From Camillea tinctor (taxonomy: Eukaryota > Ascomycota > Sordariomycetes > Xylariales > Xylariaceae), in contig MU394059.1 in assembly GCA_022578605.1 (NCBI GenBank), positions 186,001 through 250,000 on the forward strand: a stretch of 64,000 bases of DNA, given 5' to 3'. Position 1 is the first letter of the stretch; every line of letters starts with the position of its first letter. The translations under genes were made by a program, and so were the position numbers. Of this stretch, positions 21,559-31,050 are shown one piece after another. Under the pieces are notes generated by a model. That model saw nothing but the letters and a program-made list of their open reading frames with translations. It had not been told where the DNA came from and searched no databases.

Positions 21559-21909
21559 GCGACTTGAAGAACTCATCTTCTCGTTAAGACACCCGCATGG
21601 CTCGCCGCTGAGCTGTGTGTTATGGGGACCTCAGAGGCCTTGGTTAGGAACTTGTCAGCGCGACAGGAGGCACGCAGCTTCCAGCGCGTATCGAATAATA
21701 TCGATTCTACCTGTCTTTGAGTCAGCGGTTAGGAACGACGGCTTATAGTAATGCTGGTAGGTTGGTAGGCTCACGATGATCGAACCATAAACGCGACCGA
21801 CTCCGTTTATGAAGTCATGAAGTTATGTGCAAGCTAGATTTATATATTAGCATTCATCTGTGATCGACAGTCCAGGGCTCTAGTTTTACCACAGGGGAGA
21901 TGGATTTCA

Positions 21910-22125
21910 TACTCTTTTCAACGCTTCCTCGAAGAGAGCTTCCTTTTCGGGGGAACCCTGGGCCAGTATAAACTGGACCCAGCCGTCCACCCCGGAGATT
22001 CTCTCAGCGTCTCTTACCAGTTTGGCATCCGTTGGATCGTCACGGTCTATGATTAGGAGGACATAGCCGTAGATCATTTTGCGCACGACCCCATCGCAGG
22101 TTTGAAGGACTCAGCGACCTTCTTT
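21910..22125 (-). pseudogene. PARP catalytic-domain duplicate, fragment B (upstream half)
   Basis: On the minus strand this continues fragment A towards the N-terminus. It matches the parent gene at about 15845-16036, encoding RDAERISGVDGWVQF and AQGSPEKEALFEEALKRV. The part nearest fragment A is almost identical at DNA level. Beyond the KLVRDAER codons (about 22045 onward) only protein-level similarity remains (GYVLLIIDRDD against SYIVQVDRCPG in the parent), and a stop codon appears in frame soon after. The residual similarity ends near 22100-22125. Confidence 0.85.
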
Positions 22126-22516
22126 AGACTCTCAAAGAAAAGAAAGCAGAGGGGACAAACAAGCCCTTGAAAATGTGCGAATGTATAGACAAGCAGTCTG
22201 ATTATGAAGACTGCTGAAGGTATGAAGAGGACTGAATGATTAGTTATGAAATTTCTGGGTTAGCGTTCGACGTTTACTTAAGTGAGAGATCAAAATGCAA
22301 AGAAGGGTGTTATTCACCGAAGGAGAGCCCTATCAAATTCTTGGTAGACAGGTCCGCAGTGGTTTATTAAACCTTAGGAAATATGTAGATGTGCAGATGG
22401 CGCGCTGGGAATCGATCATAGCCTCCTGTGACATGTATCAGCTTCTAAACTATAATTATGCTATCTCATCTCCTTGGCTTACCAGTAAGTTCCATAGTGT
22501 AAGGCGAATTAGATGT
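22126..22516. other. Intergenic
   Basis: AT-leaning sequence with a short frame at 22295-22549 (84 codons) of no recognisable family, partly overlapped by foldback FB3. No gene is called. Confidence 0.4.
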
Positions 22517-22935
22517 ACCTTCATAAGTTCTTCGTCGGCGGGCCCATGAGGTGGATCGACTTGTTTGCATCACGTAGGATGTGAGCTCACTTGGGATTTC
22601 AGGGACCATGACGTCGGCGGGGGTGAAGCGGCATACCCAGAAGAGGACATGTCCGACATTGGAGAAGCTGGGCGTTCCTGGTCTTGAGATTTCCAGCGCT
22701 TGGTCAGTTCACTGATTGTAGATAGTCGTGGATGGCAGCAAAAGTACCTATGATGAAATCAGCGCTGGGGCTTCTGACCTGAATGGCTATGATCGTCTTT
22801 TTCGGACAGCATTAATACTTCAAGCCTCTCTCCGGCTGATAGCCCTTGTGATCTGAAGTGGGCTCACAACTTACGCGATGCAAACAAGTCGATCTAGTCG
22901 ATGGGCTTGCTGATGAAGAACTTATGAAGCTCATG
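22517..22935. mobile_element. Foldback element FB3
   Basis: The left arm (about 22517-22595) and right arm (about 22856-22935) are inverted copies sharing TTCATAAGTTCTTC and GATCGACTTGTTTGCATC. The loop of about 260 bp shows no coding motif. Confidence 0.8.
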
Positions 22936-25226
22936 GCCGCAAATTAATATTTAGGAAATATTATGATGCCCATTAGAGAAATTATTGGGGTGAGGAGGTT
23001 AAGAATATAATCTCTTATTGAGAATTTAAGAGTAGGTTTGATGGGTTAAGAGAGTATTTTTTATGAGGGATGGTGAAAGTTGTGTGGAAGGTGATGTGTA
23101 TGTGTAGGATTTGGTTTGGTCTCAGGATGGGAGCTGGGAATTTATAGAGAACTCTTGCCTGGCTCCACGAGATTAGCCACGCCAAACCACGGTATTGTTC
23201 CATTGTTATAACAATGGTACTGGTACTTAGTGACTTCGTATCGTCATGGTAATATATAATGTAGCTACGGTGGAAAATACGGGGGTGAACCCACGAGAAA
23301 AGGAACACTCCCCCCTATTCCCCTATTTGGCTTTTCTAAACCACGATTTCTGAGTCATAGCAGAGCAGTCTTTTCAAGATAGACAGTGTGACCTAGGGTA
23401 ATGTTTTTGGAATATTTTCTATAAAATCTAAATCATTATTATGAGTTCTGATCTGATAATAGCTGTGTATCAAAGGCTGTTACAATGAACCAACCCTAAC
23501 CCTCAACCGCAGTCCTTTACTAATCATAGAATGTGAGTACGTGCCTGTAGAATATAACCCAAAGAACTCCACGGGGAAATCATTGTTGAATATGTTCCTA
23601 GGTCCTTTCCTTGTATATTCACAATTGGTGCGTTATCTCAGGTACCTAAGTAGTTACTTTGTGAACGTCGAGGGAACTTCACGATCTGCGTGTCATAGAC
23701 CCGCATAATACATGTACGTTATACCAGTCATGATTTCTTAAACACGTTCAATTGCTCAATAAGGCAGCCAAAACAAAGCAAAAACATGAAAACGTGTACA
23801 TGGCTAGAAGTTTGCTCTTTTCACAATACCTCTTTCCTCCCTTTGGAGAAGGGGGAGCAAATCAGTAATTCTACGACACATGGATTTCTGGCCACTATAA
23901 ATTACTCCCCTCCCTCCTCCCTCCCTCCTTCTCTCTTCCTCTTTCTCCTTCACTTACTCTTCCTCTTTCTCATTCACTTCCTCCCCTTCTCCCACAGCCT
24001 TATTCTATCTCACGCTTCCACCTCACCATGTACCTTGGAGACCACATACATGACTTGAATACCATTATTACAAAGTGTTTACCTTTCTACGCTCATCATT
24101 TCCAGTCATAATAATACCATCATAATTCGAGTAACCAAAGCCAAAAGCTGATGGTAAGTAACAAATCTATCCCATCCCCCATTCCTTCACATTCCTCTCA
24201 TTAGCAGGCTGCTCCCCTAAGATTTATGTTTCGTCTCATCCTCTTCATCATAATAAACTAATCAATCTTAATTCATAGGATGAGATCATGATAACTACCT
24301 ATCAGGTAGCCCTAACTTCATATATCTATTATTCCTAAATCTGGGGTGGAGGCGCCTGACAGCACTTCAGTCAGTAGCACCCAGTACCTCGCGAAAGATG
24401 CAACTCGCGACCTTGAAGCTACCTGTACGGACCCGACCGCCTGTCTCTCTAAATGCATGACTTCAGCGTCGTAGACAATTAGATACCTATGGAATAACTC
24501 CGCAGACCATAAGGTATTATTAAGTAAGCGATATGTGAGTATAGACAGCAAGTTTTGACACTCCAAAAAATCAAACATCCCCCCCCCAAAGGCCGTTTTT
24601 TATGGCTTCTACTGCTTCACATTATACCTCAGTCATCTCCTGCTACCCAGTATTACCTATTGAAAAGCCTCTCCCCCTCCTCCTTTAAGGATACCCCTAG
24701 GTCCGATCACTCGCATGACTTCCGACACAAGTGAGCATAAAAAGAAGCTCCAGCTCTAGGTAATCTGCCTATCCTATATCGCCCCAAAAAGAAAACCCAT
24801 ACCACTTGCCAATGTGCCTTTTATAGCGAATACGTACCTAGGCCGTTGTGAAATCTCATAAGCTAACATTTCTCTCAGTTCTTTCGCCCGCGGAATCTTA
24901 ACGTCAAGCTTCCTAAGAATAAAAACCATGGTGTCATGGTTATCTAATGTAATTTGAGCCCTTCCTCTACTACTTTAAGAGATTCTATTTTCTATACAGG
25001 CATTATATGTTTGTCAGAACAGAATGCTAACATATTTACATACAGTCCTAATTTCATAACCCCTCGGGAACACGGATGGCGTGTTCATTCGTAAGTGAAA
25101 ACAAGATCTTCTTGACTCCAGATCTGTGGCAGCATAGCAAATAGTAACTCCAGTTTAAATAGGTGTTTCCCGCTACCGTTCACCGAACGAGGGATATGTG
25201 TGGCGAAATGGCAACTGAGATCATGG
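22936..25226. other. Repeat-flanked non-coding region
   Basis: 2.3 kb of AT-rich sequence between FB3 and FB4, with C/T-rich tracts at 23905-24000 and 24655-24690. A perfect 18-bp palindrome lies at 23200-23217 and AACCATGGTGTCATGGTT near 24925. No frame here has a recognisable domain. Confidence 0.45.
23200..23217. repeat. Perfect 18-bp palindrome
   Basis: CCATTGTTATAACAATGG, self-complementary over its full length. Confidence 0.9.
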
Positions 25227-25560
25227 GGATAATTCTCGCATACCTAAACTGATCCTTTGAATTAAAATCAAGACGACCGCGGCAGTAATGACAATGTTGA
25301 TGCTACCAGGGGAGGTTTGTTGATCGCTTCCAATAACCCCCTGACAACCACTTTACACTGATTATGCCAAAACGAAAATGGTTTTCATGGACCCAGGTAT
25401 CATGCGCCATAATGATCGATCCAAAAGTGCTCCAGGGGGGCATAAGCCCTGGAGTAACGGGAAGCAATCAACAAGCCTCGTCTGGAAGCACCAACACTAT
25501 CAACATTACTGCCGCCGTCATCTTAATTCTAATTTGAAGGGTATGCAAGAATTACTCCCA
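25227..25560. mobile_element. Foldback element FB4 (about 110-bp arms)
   Basis: The left arm (25227-25340) and right arm (25447-25560) are inverted and diverged copies sharing GCGGCAGTAATG/CATTACTGCCGC, CGCATACC/GGTATGCA and TTGTTGAT/ATCAACAA. Read on the + strand, the right arm could encode NTINITAAVILILI before a stop, suggesting captured coding sequence; this is weak. Confidence 0.75.
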
Positions 25561-26530
25561 CTCCTAATAAATGTCGGTATTCCGCATAATATTCACAATA
25601 ATGCCCAACCTAACGGATCGCCCAGCCGCATCATAGCGCGAAATTCGCCTATGGTTGGAGCCACCATATGGTCATGATTTCATGACGGGTATATCCCATG
25701 TTACTTCAACCTTCATGGTAAGTCGATAAGTCTATGACTCTTAACCCCTCCAAGAATAGCCGTGTTGGTATTTGCAAAAAGTTTCATACTCAAACATAAG
25801 TCTTCAAACTCAAAAGATGATCCACACCAGTCATCTTCCTCAAGCGAAGACATCACCTTAGAAAGTTGCTGATCTCGTTTATGTGACTACACAGGACTAG
25901 AGGTAGTCTGGAAAGCAGACTTTCGGCTCTTTATCCGGTCTGTTATCCTCGCCCCGCGCAGCTCCTGGCTCTGGATCCGCCGTCTTGGCGGCGGGCGCCA
26001 TGGTCCAGAGTATCCCTCCGGAGCAGTACCTGGCCCGTCGGCTGGCCCGTCTACTGCGGCGACTGGTGCCCCGGCGGAGGTGCCGGCGCTGATTCTCACA
26101 GCGCCGTCGTCTTCTTCGGAAGAGGATGACGATGTGGAGATGGAGGGAACTAGCCGCAGGCTCCTTGACGCCGAGAAGAGATAGTACCTCCCTCTTTCTT
26201 CCTCCTGTCAGAGGGAGATTTCATAGGAATCCTCGACGGGACTAAGGAACTCGAGGTCCCATCATCAGGGAAACCATCTCATGATCTTGTGGACGTTCTT
26301 CGCTGTCGTTCTGCTGCCTGGGATGCTTTCCCTCCAGCAAATTCTGATCTCGTTCCTTGGTATGCTCCCTTTTCACATGATATTCATGGTTCTATTCTTT
26401 ATCGCTCCTGCTTGAAGTGCTATATACTTACTCGTCGTTCGCAGATCAGTTTCATAACGACTGTCTCCAGCGATCTTAATGAGGTATACTGGCTGTTTGC
26501 CAAGATAGCAGCATCGGATACCATGTGGTG
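25561..26530. other. Non-coding region with a GC-rich island at about 25900-26185
   Basis: A GC-rich block of about 285 bp stands out from the AT-rich surroundings. On the + strand one frame ends with an Ala/Pro-rich run, then SSSEEDDDVEMEGTSRRLLD and a stop. It looks like a fragment of a former coding sequence, perhaps from a transposon, but has no recognisable domain. The frame at 26289-26597 is also unrecognised. Confidence 0.4.
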
Positions 26531-26532
26531 GG

Positions 26533-26899
26533 TTGTCGCGGCTGCTTGCCATGATACCCGTATTGCTGGTTCCGGCTGTTCTTGCTGCTTGCCATAACAG
26601 CCGCCGCTTCCTCAGTGCCTCAACGGCGCCTCCCGCACTCGTAGAGTGCCTGGATACCTTTGGTATAGCCCGCAGGGTCTATGGCTTAGAAATCGGCCGG
26701 AATTCCGGCAATGCTACGGTCTATCTTGTGCGATTGCTCATCGCCCTATGTCACCTAACGCAAGAGGAGAAAGATATAGTCAACAATGACGGAAGATGAT
26801 AGCCTGTGGTATCATCGGTCCCGGCTGTCTTGGCTGCTTGCCATGACAGCCTCCGGTATCACTGGCCTCGGCGGTCTCGGCTGATTGCCATTCCCGCCG
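26533..26899. repeat. Hairpin repeat family, cluster 2 (four copies, inverse orientation)
   Basis: Units at about 26533-26560, 26571-26602, 26821-26852 and 26863-26899 contain TTGGCTGCTTGCCAT or variants between GGCTGTC and GACAGCC. They are separated by CCGGTATCACTGG-like spacers. The third unit is a perfect two-part hairpin. A copy of the coding-like dispersed repeat lies between the second and third units. Confidence 0.8.
26622..26796 (+). repeat. Coding-like dispersed repeat, copy 2
   Basis: Inverted relative to 19841-20014. It has an open frame with ALVECLDTFGIARRVYGLE and LCHLTQEEKDI. Similarity to copy 1 ends abruptly on both sides, at the hairpin repeats here and at unrelated sequence there. 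The family is not recognised. Confidence 0.8.
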
Positions 26900-27207
26900 A
26901 ATCGAGGTCGGATTTACCACCTACGATACTGCAGACCGATACTTCGGTGCCAGGCGCGCGCTGGCAGCCCCTAAGCAACGATGCCGACTCGCCCCCCCCT
27001 ATACTAGGGATTCTTCACCACCGTCACTCGAAGGCGGTGGTAAGAATAAATCCTATGCCACATAACCTCATAAACGGGTGGTTCCCAAACAATACGACGG
27101 CATCGCCTCTTTAGAGGTCTGTCAACACAGTTAGGGCTGGCCGGCGTGACTTTCGCGCCAATACCAACTAAATATATCCTAATCATATCAAAAAATAACC
27201 CTCCGGG
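26900..27207. other. Non-coding spacer among repeats
   Basis: Mixed-composition sequence with no coding motif; it ends at the 43-bp hairpin element. Confidence 0.4.
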
Positions 27208-27250
27208 TACAGTCCCTGTCAAAATTTGATTAATTTTGACAGGGACTGTA
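27208..27250. mobile_element. 43-bp element made only of two inverted termini (FB5)
   Basis: TACAGTCCCTGTCAAAAT (27208-27225) and its exact reverse complement (27233-27250) flank a 7-nt loop. TA at both ends and a CAGTCCCTGTCAAAAT-type terminus resemble Tc1/mariner-class inverted repeats, as if an element lost its whole interior. Confidence 0.75.
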
Positions 27251-27270
27251 GCTAATATATATTACCTGTG

Positions 27271-27721
27271 GCATCTTCCGATACAGGTCTGTTGGCATCT
27301 TCCCTCTCTAACCACTGTGTAGGAAAATATCTCAAAACATTAGCCCCGAATAGGGGAGCGCATCCTGGGCGAGGTAGCTTTGGTCTGTACGGCCCTGATG
27401 ATGGTGCTTATCCATTCGATCGGTGCACCCCCTAGATATCGTTACCCGGGGCACCAGTGCTAGATTGCTGTTTGACCCTGGGGATATGAATCCCACCAAT
27501 CCCGGCAAAGGGGAGTGCCGCCAAGGGCAAAGGAGGTCTGGTTTGACGGTGTCCCTCACCATATAAGGGAACCGGTGGCAGGAGTGCCTTCATCAGGGCC
27601 GTACAGACCAAAGCCCCCTTGCCTAGGATGCGCTTCCCCATTCAGGGCTAATGTTTTGAGATATTTTCCCACACAGTGGTTAGAGAAGGAAGACGCTAAC
27701 AGACCCATCCAGGAAGACGCA
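27271..27721. mobile_element. Foldback/MITE element FB6 (about 135-bp arms)
   Basis: The left arm (27271-27405) and right arm (27584-27721) are inverted copies sharing TAACCACTGTGT, AAAATATCTCAAAACATTAG and GGTCTGTACGGCCCTGATGA. Arm divergence is modest, about 10-15% by eye. The interior of about 180 bp has no recognised coding content, and no clear target duplication was found. Confidence 0.85.
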
Positions 27722-28327
27722 TTTCATGCCACTCCTATAATCGCCAAGGGACGACTTTGTCTCTAATTCATGGCGCCTGCCTGCTTGGCTGTTGATATTG
27801 TAAGGGAAGGGAAAACACTCTAGCTATAAGCTGCTGCTTGCAAGCTATAGCTATGATGAGTATGTCACACCCCCGGAGACGGATGTGAATGACCAACTAC
27901 TCCATGAGCCGAAGGAGAGTGCTGCTTGCACTCCCAGTGGCATCTGGAGGAAGAGGTCATGGAAAAGTCAAAGCGGGATATATCAAATCCATTCTCGACA
28001 TGGTACATCAAGAGAACGCAGAAAGACGTGCTGCTTGCATTGCAGAGAAGGAGACAGGTGTGGAGGCAAAAGTATACGGGGCGTCCGAAAAGACCAATAG
28101 TCAGAAGGGTCTCGAGATTCTGGAGACAGAGAAAGATATTCTCTCACTCGATCACATGCGCGGCTTATCGATCGGTGAAGCTATGAAGCAATTCACCAAG
28201 CGCCATGGTGTTGGTGTTAGGACTTCGGCCTGTGTGCTGCTTTCCTGCCTCCAGCAGCCATGCTCTGCGGTGGATACACACGGCCTTTTTGGGCTGACGA
28301 GTATAACCGGATGGAATTCTCTGGGAA
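27722..28327. other. Repeat-region spacer with an unassigned open frame
   Basis: A + frame is open from about 27889 to 28461 (190 codons), but its last 45 codons lie inside foldback FB7. It shows no recognised domain; GTGCTGCTTGC recurs several times (27920, 28029 and again at 28589). It is more likely a transposon relic than a gene. Confidence 0.4.
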
Positions 28328-28474
28328 CCCGTTGGTTCGTTTTGGTAAGGCGACAGGCTGTTTGGTGCCCTTCAGCTGCCTTTCTGACCGACTGGGGGTC
28401 GGTTCGATTCTTATGGAATCCGGACCTTGAAGGACAGCAAACAACCCGTAGCGCTACCTAAGCGAACCAACGGG
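28328..28474. mobile_element. Foldback/MITE element FB7 (147 bp)
   Basis: The left arm 28328-28380 and right arm 28422-28474 are inverted copies starting CCGTTGGTTCG and ending CGAACCAACGG. The centre holds a second small hairpin, ACCGAC...GTCGGT. Confidence 0.8.
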
Positions 28475-28549
28475 GGTATATGTTTGGTTATGGCCGAAGA
28501 TGCCAGAGGAACCAGGAATTATGATGCCTTCAAGGGTCCTGGTATTTCC

Positions 28550-28787
28550 TAAATCTACCTATTTTAAATATGGCGATGCCAGGGTGCTGCTTGCCCGGTA
28601 GAGAAGTCTTTGCTGAATTAAGGTCAGTGAGGATATCTTCTGATTAACATGAGCATCTGGTATCCAGATGGTGTAGTCAGACAGCTGGGTTAATCAGGAG
28701 GTGTTCTCACCGATTTCTATTGGGAAAAGAGCGTATTACCCCCCGAGTAGTACTCTGGCATCACCATGCTTAAAATAGGTAGATTTA
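28550..28787. mobile_element. Foldback/MITE element FB8 with TA termini (238 bp)
   Basis: The element begins TAAATCTACCTATTTTAA and ends with the matching inverted sequence (TTAAAATAGGTAGATTTA). The arms continue with GATGCCAG/CTGGCATC to about 35 bp. TA at both ends fits a Tc1/mariner-type target duplication. Confidence 0.8.
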
Positions 28788-28797
28788 GACGATTTGT

Positions 28798-29678
28798 AAT
28801 GAATTCATAATGCTAGCTCTAATGGCGTATTGATTCACTATACTCTAGTATTCTCTAATCTGCTCTACTATAAACTTGATTAATATATAGGGTCATCCTG
28901 ATTCACATTAATTCTGTTCTTTAGAAGTTTGCTGCTGTAGGGGTTAGAGAACACTGCTCTATAGTAACTTAGTAACTCTATAACATGCATACGAATACTA
29001 CGGATTCAATGATCACGGTATAGTAGATCGAGAGTTTCCCATTCATTACAGTTGCTATTTCAATCTAGGGGACACACGAAGACACGGTTGTAGTAATGGT
29101 TCACTGTGTATTGTGTATTGGTTGAGAAGTTGGTGTTAACTCGACATAGCTAGGTATCCAGTTAGTTAGGTTATGTGAGCATCTACAAATATATCATGAA
29201 CCCTACTTTCTCACTAATCTATATATTAAAAACCCCCCAAAAGAAGCCTCAGGTTATATGTCTAAGCTATAGAAAAGGCTCTTAACAGTTATAGATCTGA
29301 CTTATACCGGTGAATGCTAGGATGATCCCACACAAAGAGGTACAGACCCCGCCAGCCCCACTAAGTATGTACAGAAGCACCCCGCCCCCCACTTTGGCAG
29401 TGTCGGCCACTATATTTACGGCTGGTGATAAACTGACTTTTTGAAGACTCGAATTTGCCTTTACAAATGTTCAAAGCAGATGAACTTTACATATCTAACC
29501 TAAGTAACTTACCTAGGTACGTACATATAAACAATAACATCTCACCCAATTGCATATTCATTTACATGTTATTTTATCCAGACGCAATACTTAAAAGCAA
29601 GTATTCTCATTGCTCATCTTGTATATCAAAATTTAAAAGTTTTGCTCTACAATACGATTTTGGACATACCTTGTCGCG
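28798..29678. other. Intergenic, upstream of RPC9
   Basis: AT-rich sequence with no recognisable repeat arms; TTACCTAGGTACGTAC occurs at about 29508-29525. It probably contains the RPC9 promoter close to 29679. No gene is seen. Confidence 0.5.
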
Positions 29679-30190
29679 ATGAAGATCCTAGAGGCGCAAA
29701 GTGCCGTCTTGACCAATATCGAGGTCTACAAATTTCTCAACGACCAGGCAAAGCAGTACCACGACCAGAAGCGTCGCGGTCCAGCGAATTTAGAAACTCT
29801 TCGAAAGGAGGTGCGTTATAAACAATTCTTCTCTTCTGCCCATAACCCGGAAATTATGAAACTTACATTCATGTCAAGATGCTACAATATTTTGAGTCTC
29901 ACCCGAATCCCCTGAGTCAGAAGCCTCTGCCTTATGATACCTCAGCCATTCCCAAACTGATCCAGAGACTGCGCCCTTACGAGATCAGCAAAGGAGAACT
30001 TGCTATGATCATCAACATGCGCCCTACAAGTGTCGCCAACCTAAATGCAGTGCTCGAGGACATGGAGGAGCGATTTGGTGAAGACCAACAGCAAGAGATT
30101 GTTGATATCGTCATCGAGGTCCTCGGACAGTTTCCCCCGCCAGCGGAAGAGGAAGACCAAGGAGATGCCATGCAGACCACAGAAGAGTGA
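29679..30190 (+). CDS. RPC17: RNA polymerase III subunit RPC9 (Rpc17/CRCP homologue)
   Basis: Two exons, 29679-29810 and 29879-30190, give 147 residues, near the usual size. The intron is 68 bp (GTGCGT...TCAAG, phase 0, branch CTTAC). Sequence runs MKILEAQSAVLTNIEVYKFL..., then YDTSAIPKLIQRLRPYEISK and GELAMIINMRPTSVANL, the HRDC-like helical bundle typical of Rpb4/RPC9 proteins, and an acidic tail. RPC9 pairs with RPC8/Rpc25 in the Pol III stalk, which helps recruit initiation factors for tRNA and 5S genes in the nucleus. Exon 2 happens to begin with ATG, so an intron-less misreading would give a shortened protein lacking the first helix. Its 3' end converges on the Rho-like gene with a 115-bp gap. 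Confidence 0.95.
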
Positions 30191-30305
30191 ACGCAAGTAA
30201 ATCAAACCGAAAATACGAGAGGACTCATGTAATTTCAATTCCTATACCTAATTAAGACACCATCACTACAACCCTCATATCCTCCTCTTCCCTTTCCATG
30301 GCTTA

Positions 30306-31050
30306 TTATAGTATTGCACAACCACCCTCGCTCTGGGCACCAGCGGTCGTTGTTGTCTGCGCGGCCATCTTACAGATCTCCTCGAAGGCCAGCTTCAGAA
30401 GTTCACCAGTCGCGGCCGAGCATTCCACATACTTATCTACCCTCATCTCCTGAGCTACCATATATCCCTCTTGGGGATATATAGTACCGTTGGCATCATC
30501 CTCGGATCTCAGGTCCCTCTTGAGCCCTACAACCATCTTAGGGAGCTGGTCCCCGGCACGGAAACAACTATGAACCTCCTTTATCCACTATAAGGAGGGG
30601 GTTAGAGGAGATGGGGAACTACTATAAGAAGGAGAGGAACCGAGAAGGGTGGGAAATAGATGGAGATAATACATACAACGTTTTGCATGTTGGTGAGGCT
30701 TGACCGTTGGCTGATATCATAACAAATCAAGACAAGATCAGGTTCTAATGACCGCCAGTTCTCGGGACTTGACGTGTCGGAGAACTCAAGACGGTACGTT
30801 CGCCGCCTGTTTCGGACCTCGAAGATGAAGGGTTGGTCTGTATCTCGCAGTAAGGAAAACGAGGCTCTGCCATCAAGGGAGCTCCCACCTCCACTGATTC
30901 GCCTATTATCAATTGATTAATGGAAGACTCTCCCTCTCCTTATCCTCTTCTCATTCCATAATGACTTTGAGGGTTTACATACGAGAGAAACGTCGTTTTG
31001 CCTACATTATCATCTCCGAGAAGCAGGACTTTAACAGTGATTTCTTCCAT
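30306..31050 (-). CDS. Atypical Rho-like small GTPase with altered hydrolysis motifs
   Basis: Three exons on the minus strand: 31050-30983, 30902-30677 and 30587-30306, 191 residues, the normal Rho length. All introns are GT-AG (GTATGT donors) and the frame is continuous. G1 is GDDNVGKT (12-19), so the Gly at Rho position 14 (Ras 12) is Asp. G3 is DTSSPE (65-70) instead of DTAGQE, so both the Gly and the catalytic Gln are missing. The switch I Thr is not apparent. G4 is LKRD (120-123) in place of NKxD or TKxD. G5 is ECSA (153-156). The C-terminus CAIL is a CaaX box, with the final Leu favouring geranylgeranylation and membrane attachment. By analogy with Rnd-type GTPases it probably hydrolyses GTP poorly or binds nucleotide unusually. 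It has no polybasic tail. Confidence 0.88.

Larger units (their letters stand above)
19655..21909. mobile_element. 2.25-kb insertion splitting the PARP duplicate (composite of repeats)
   Basis: The two halves of the PARP duplicate are separated by exactly this stretch, and both carry the same 9 bp at the junction (TACCCTTTT at 19646-19654, TACTCTTTT at 21910-21918). That is what a 9-bp target-site duplication with one transition would look like, as made by Mutator-type elements; hAT elements make 8 bp. No long terminal inverted repeat joins the two ends by eye, and no transposase frame is intact. Inside are a palindrome-rich segment (20432-20495), two foldback elements, hairpin repeats and one arm of a dispersed coding-like repeat. 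It is probably a non-autonomous or decayed element that later took further insertions. Confidence 0.6.

Noticed and set aside
22936..23340. Possible solo LTR
   Set aside because: No TG...CA ends with flanking target duplications and no paired copy in the window.
28390..28412. GGTTCGATTC, a possible tRNA B box
   Set aside because: No matching T-stem, anticodon arm or acceptor stem; the word lies in the loop of foldback FB7.
27889..28461. 190-codon plus frame as a gene
   Set aside because: It ends inside foldback FB7, has no recognised domain and contains repeat words of the region; more likely repeat-derived.
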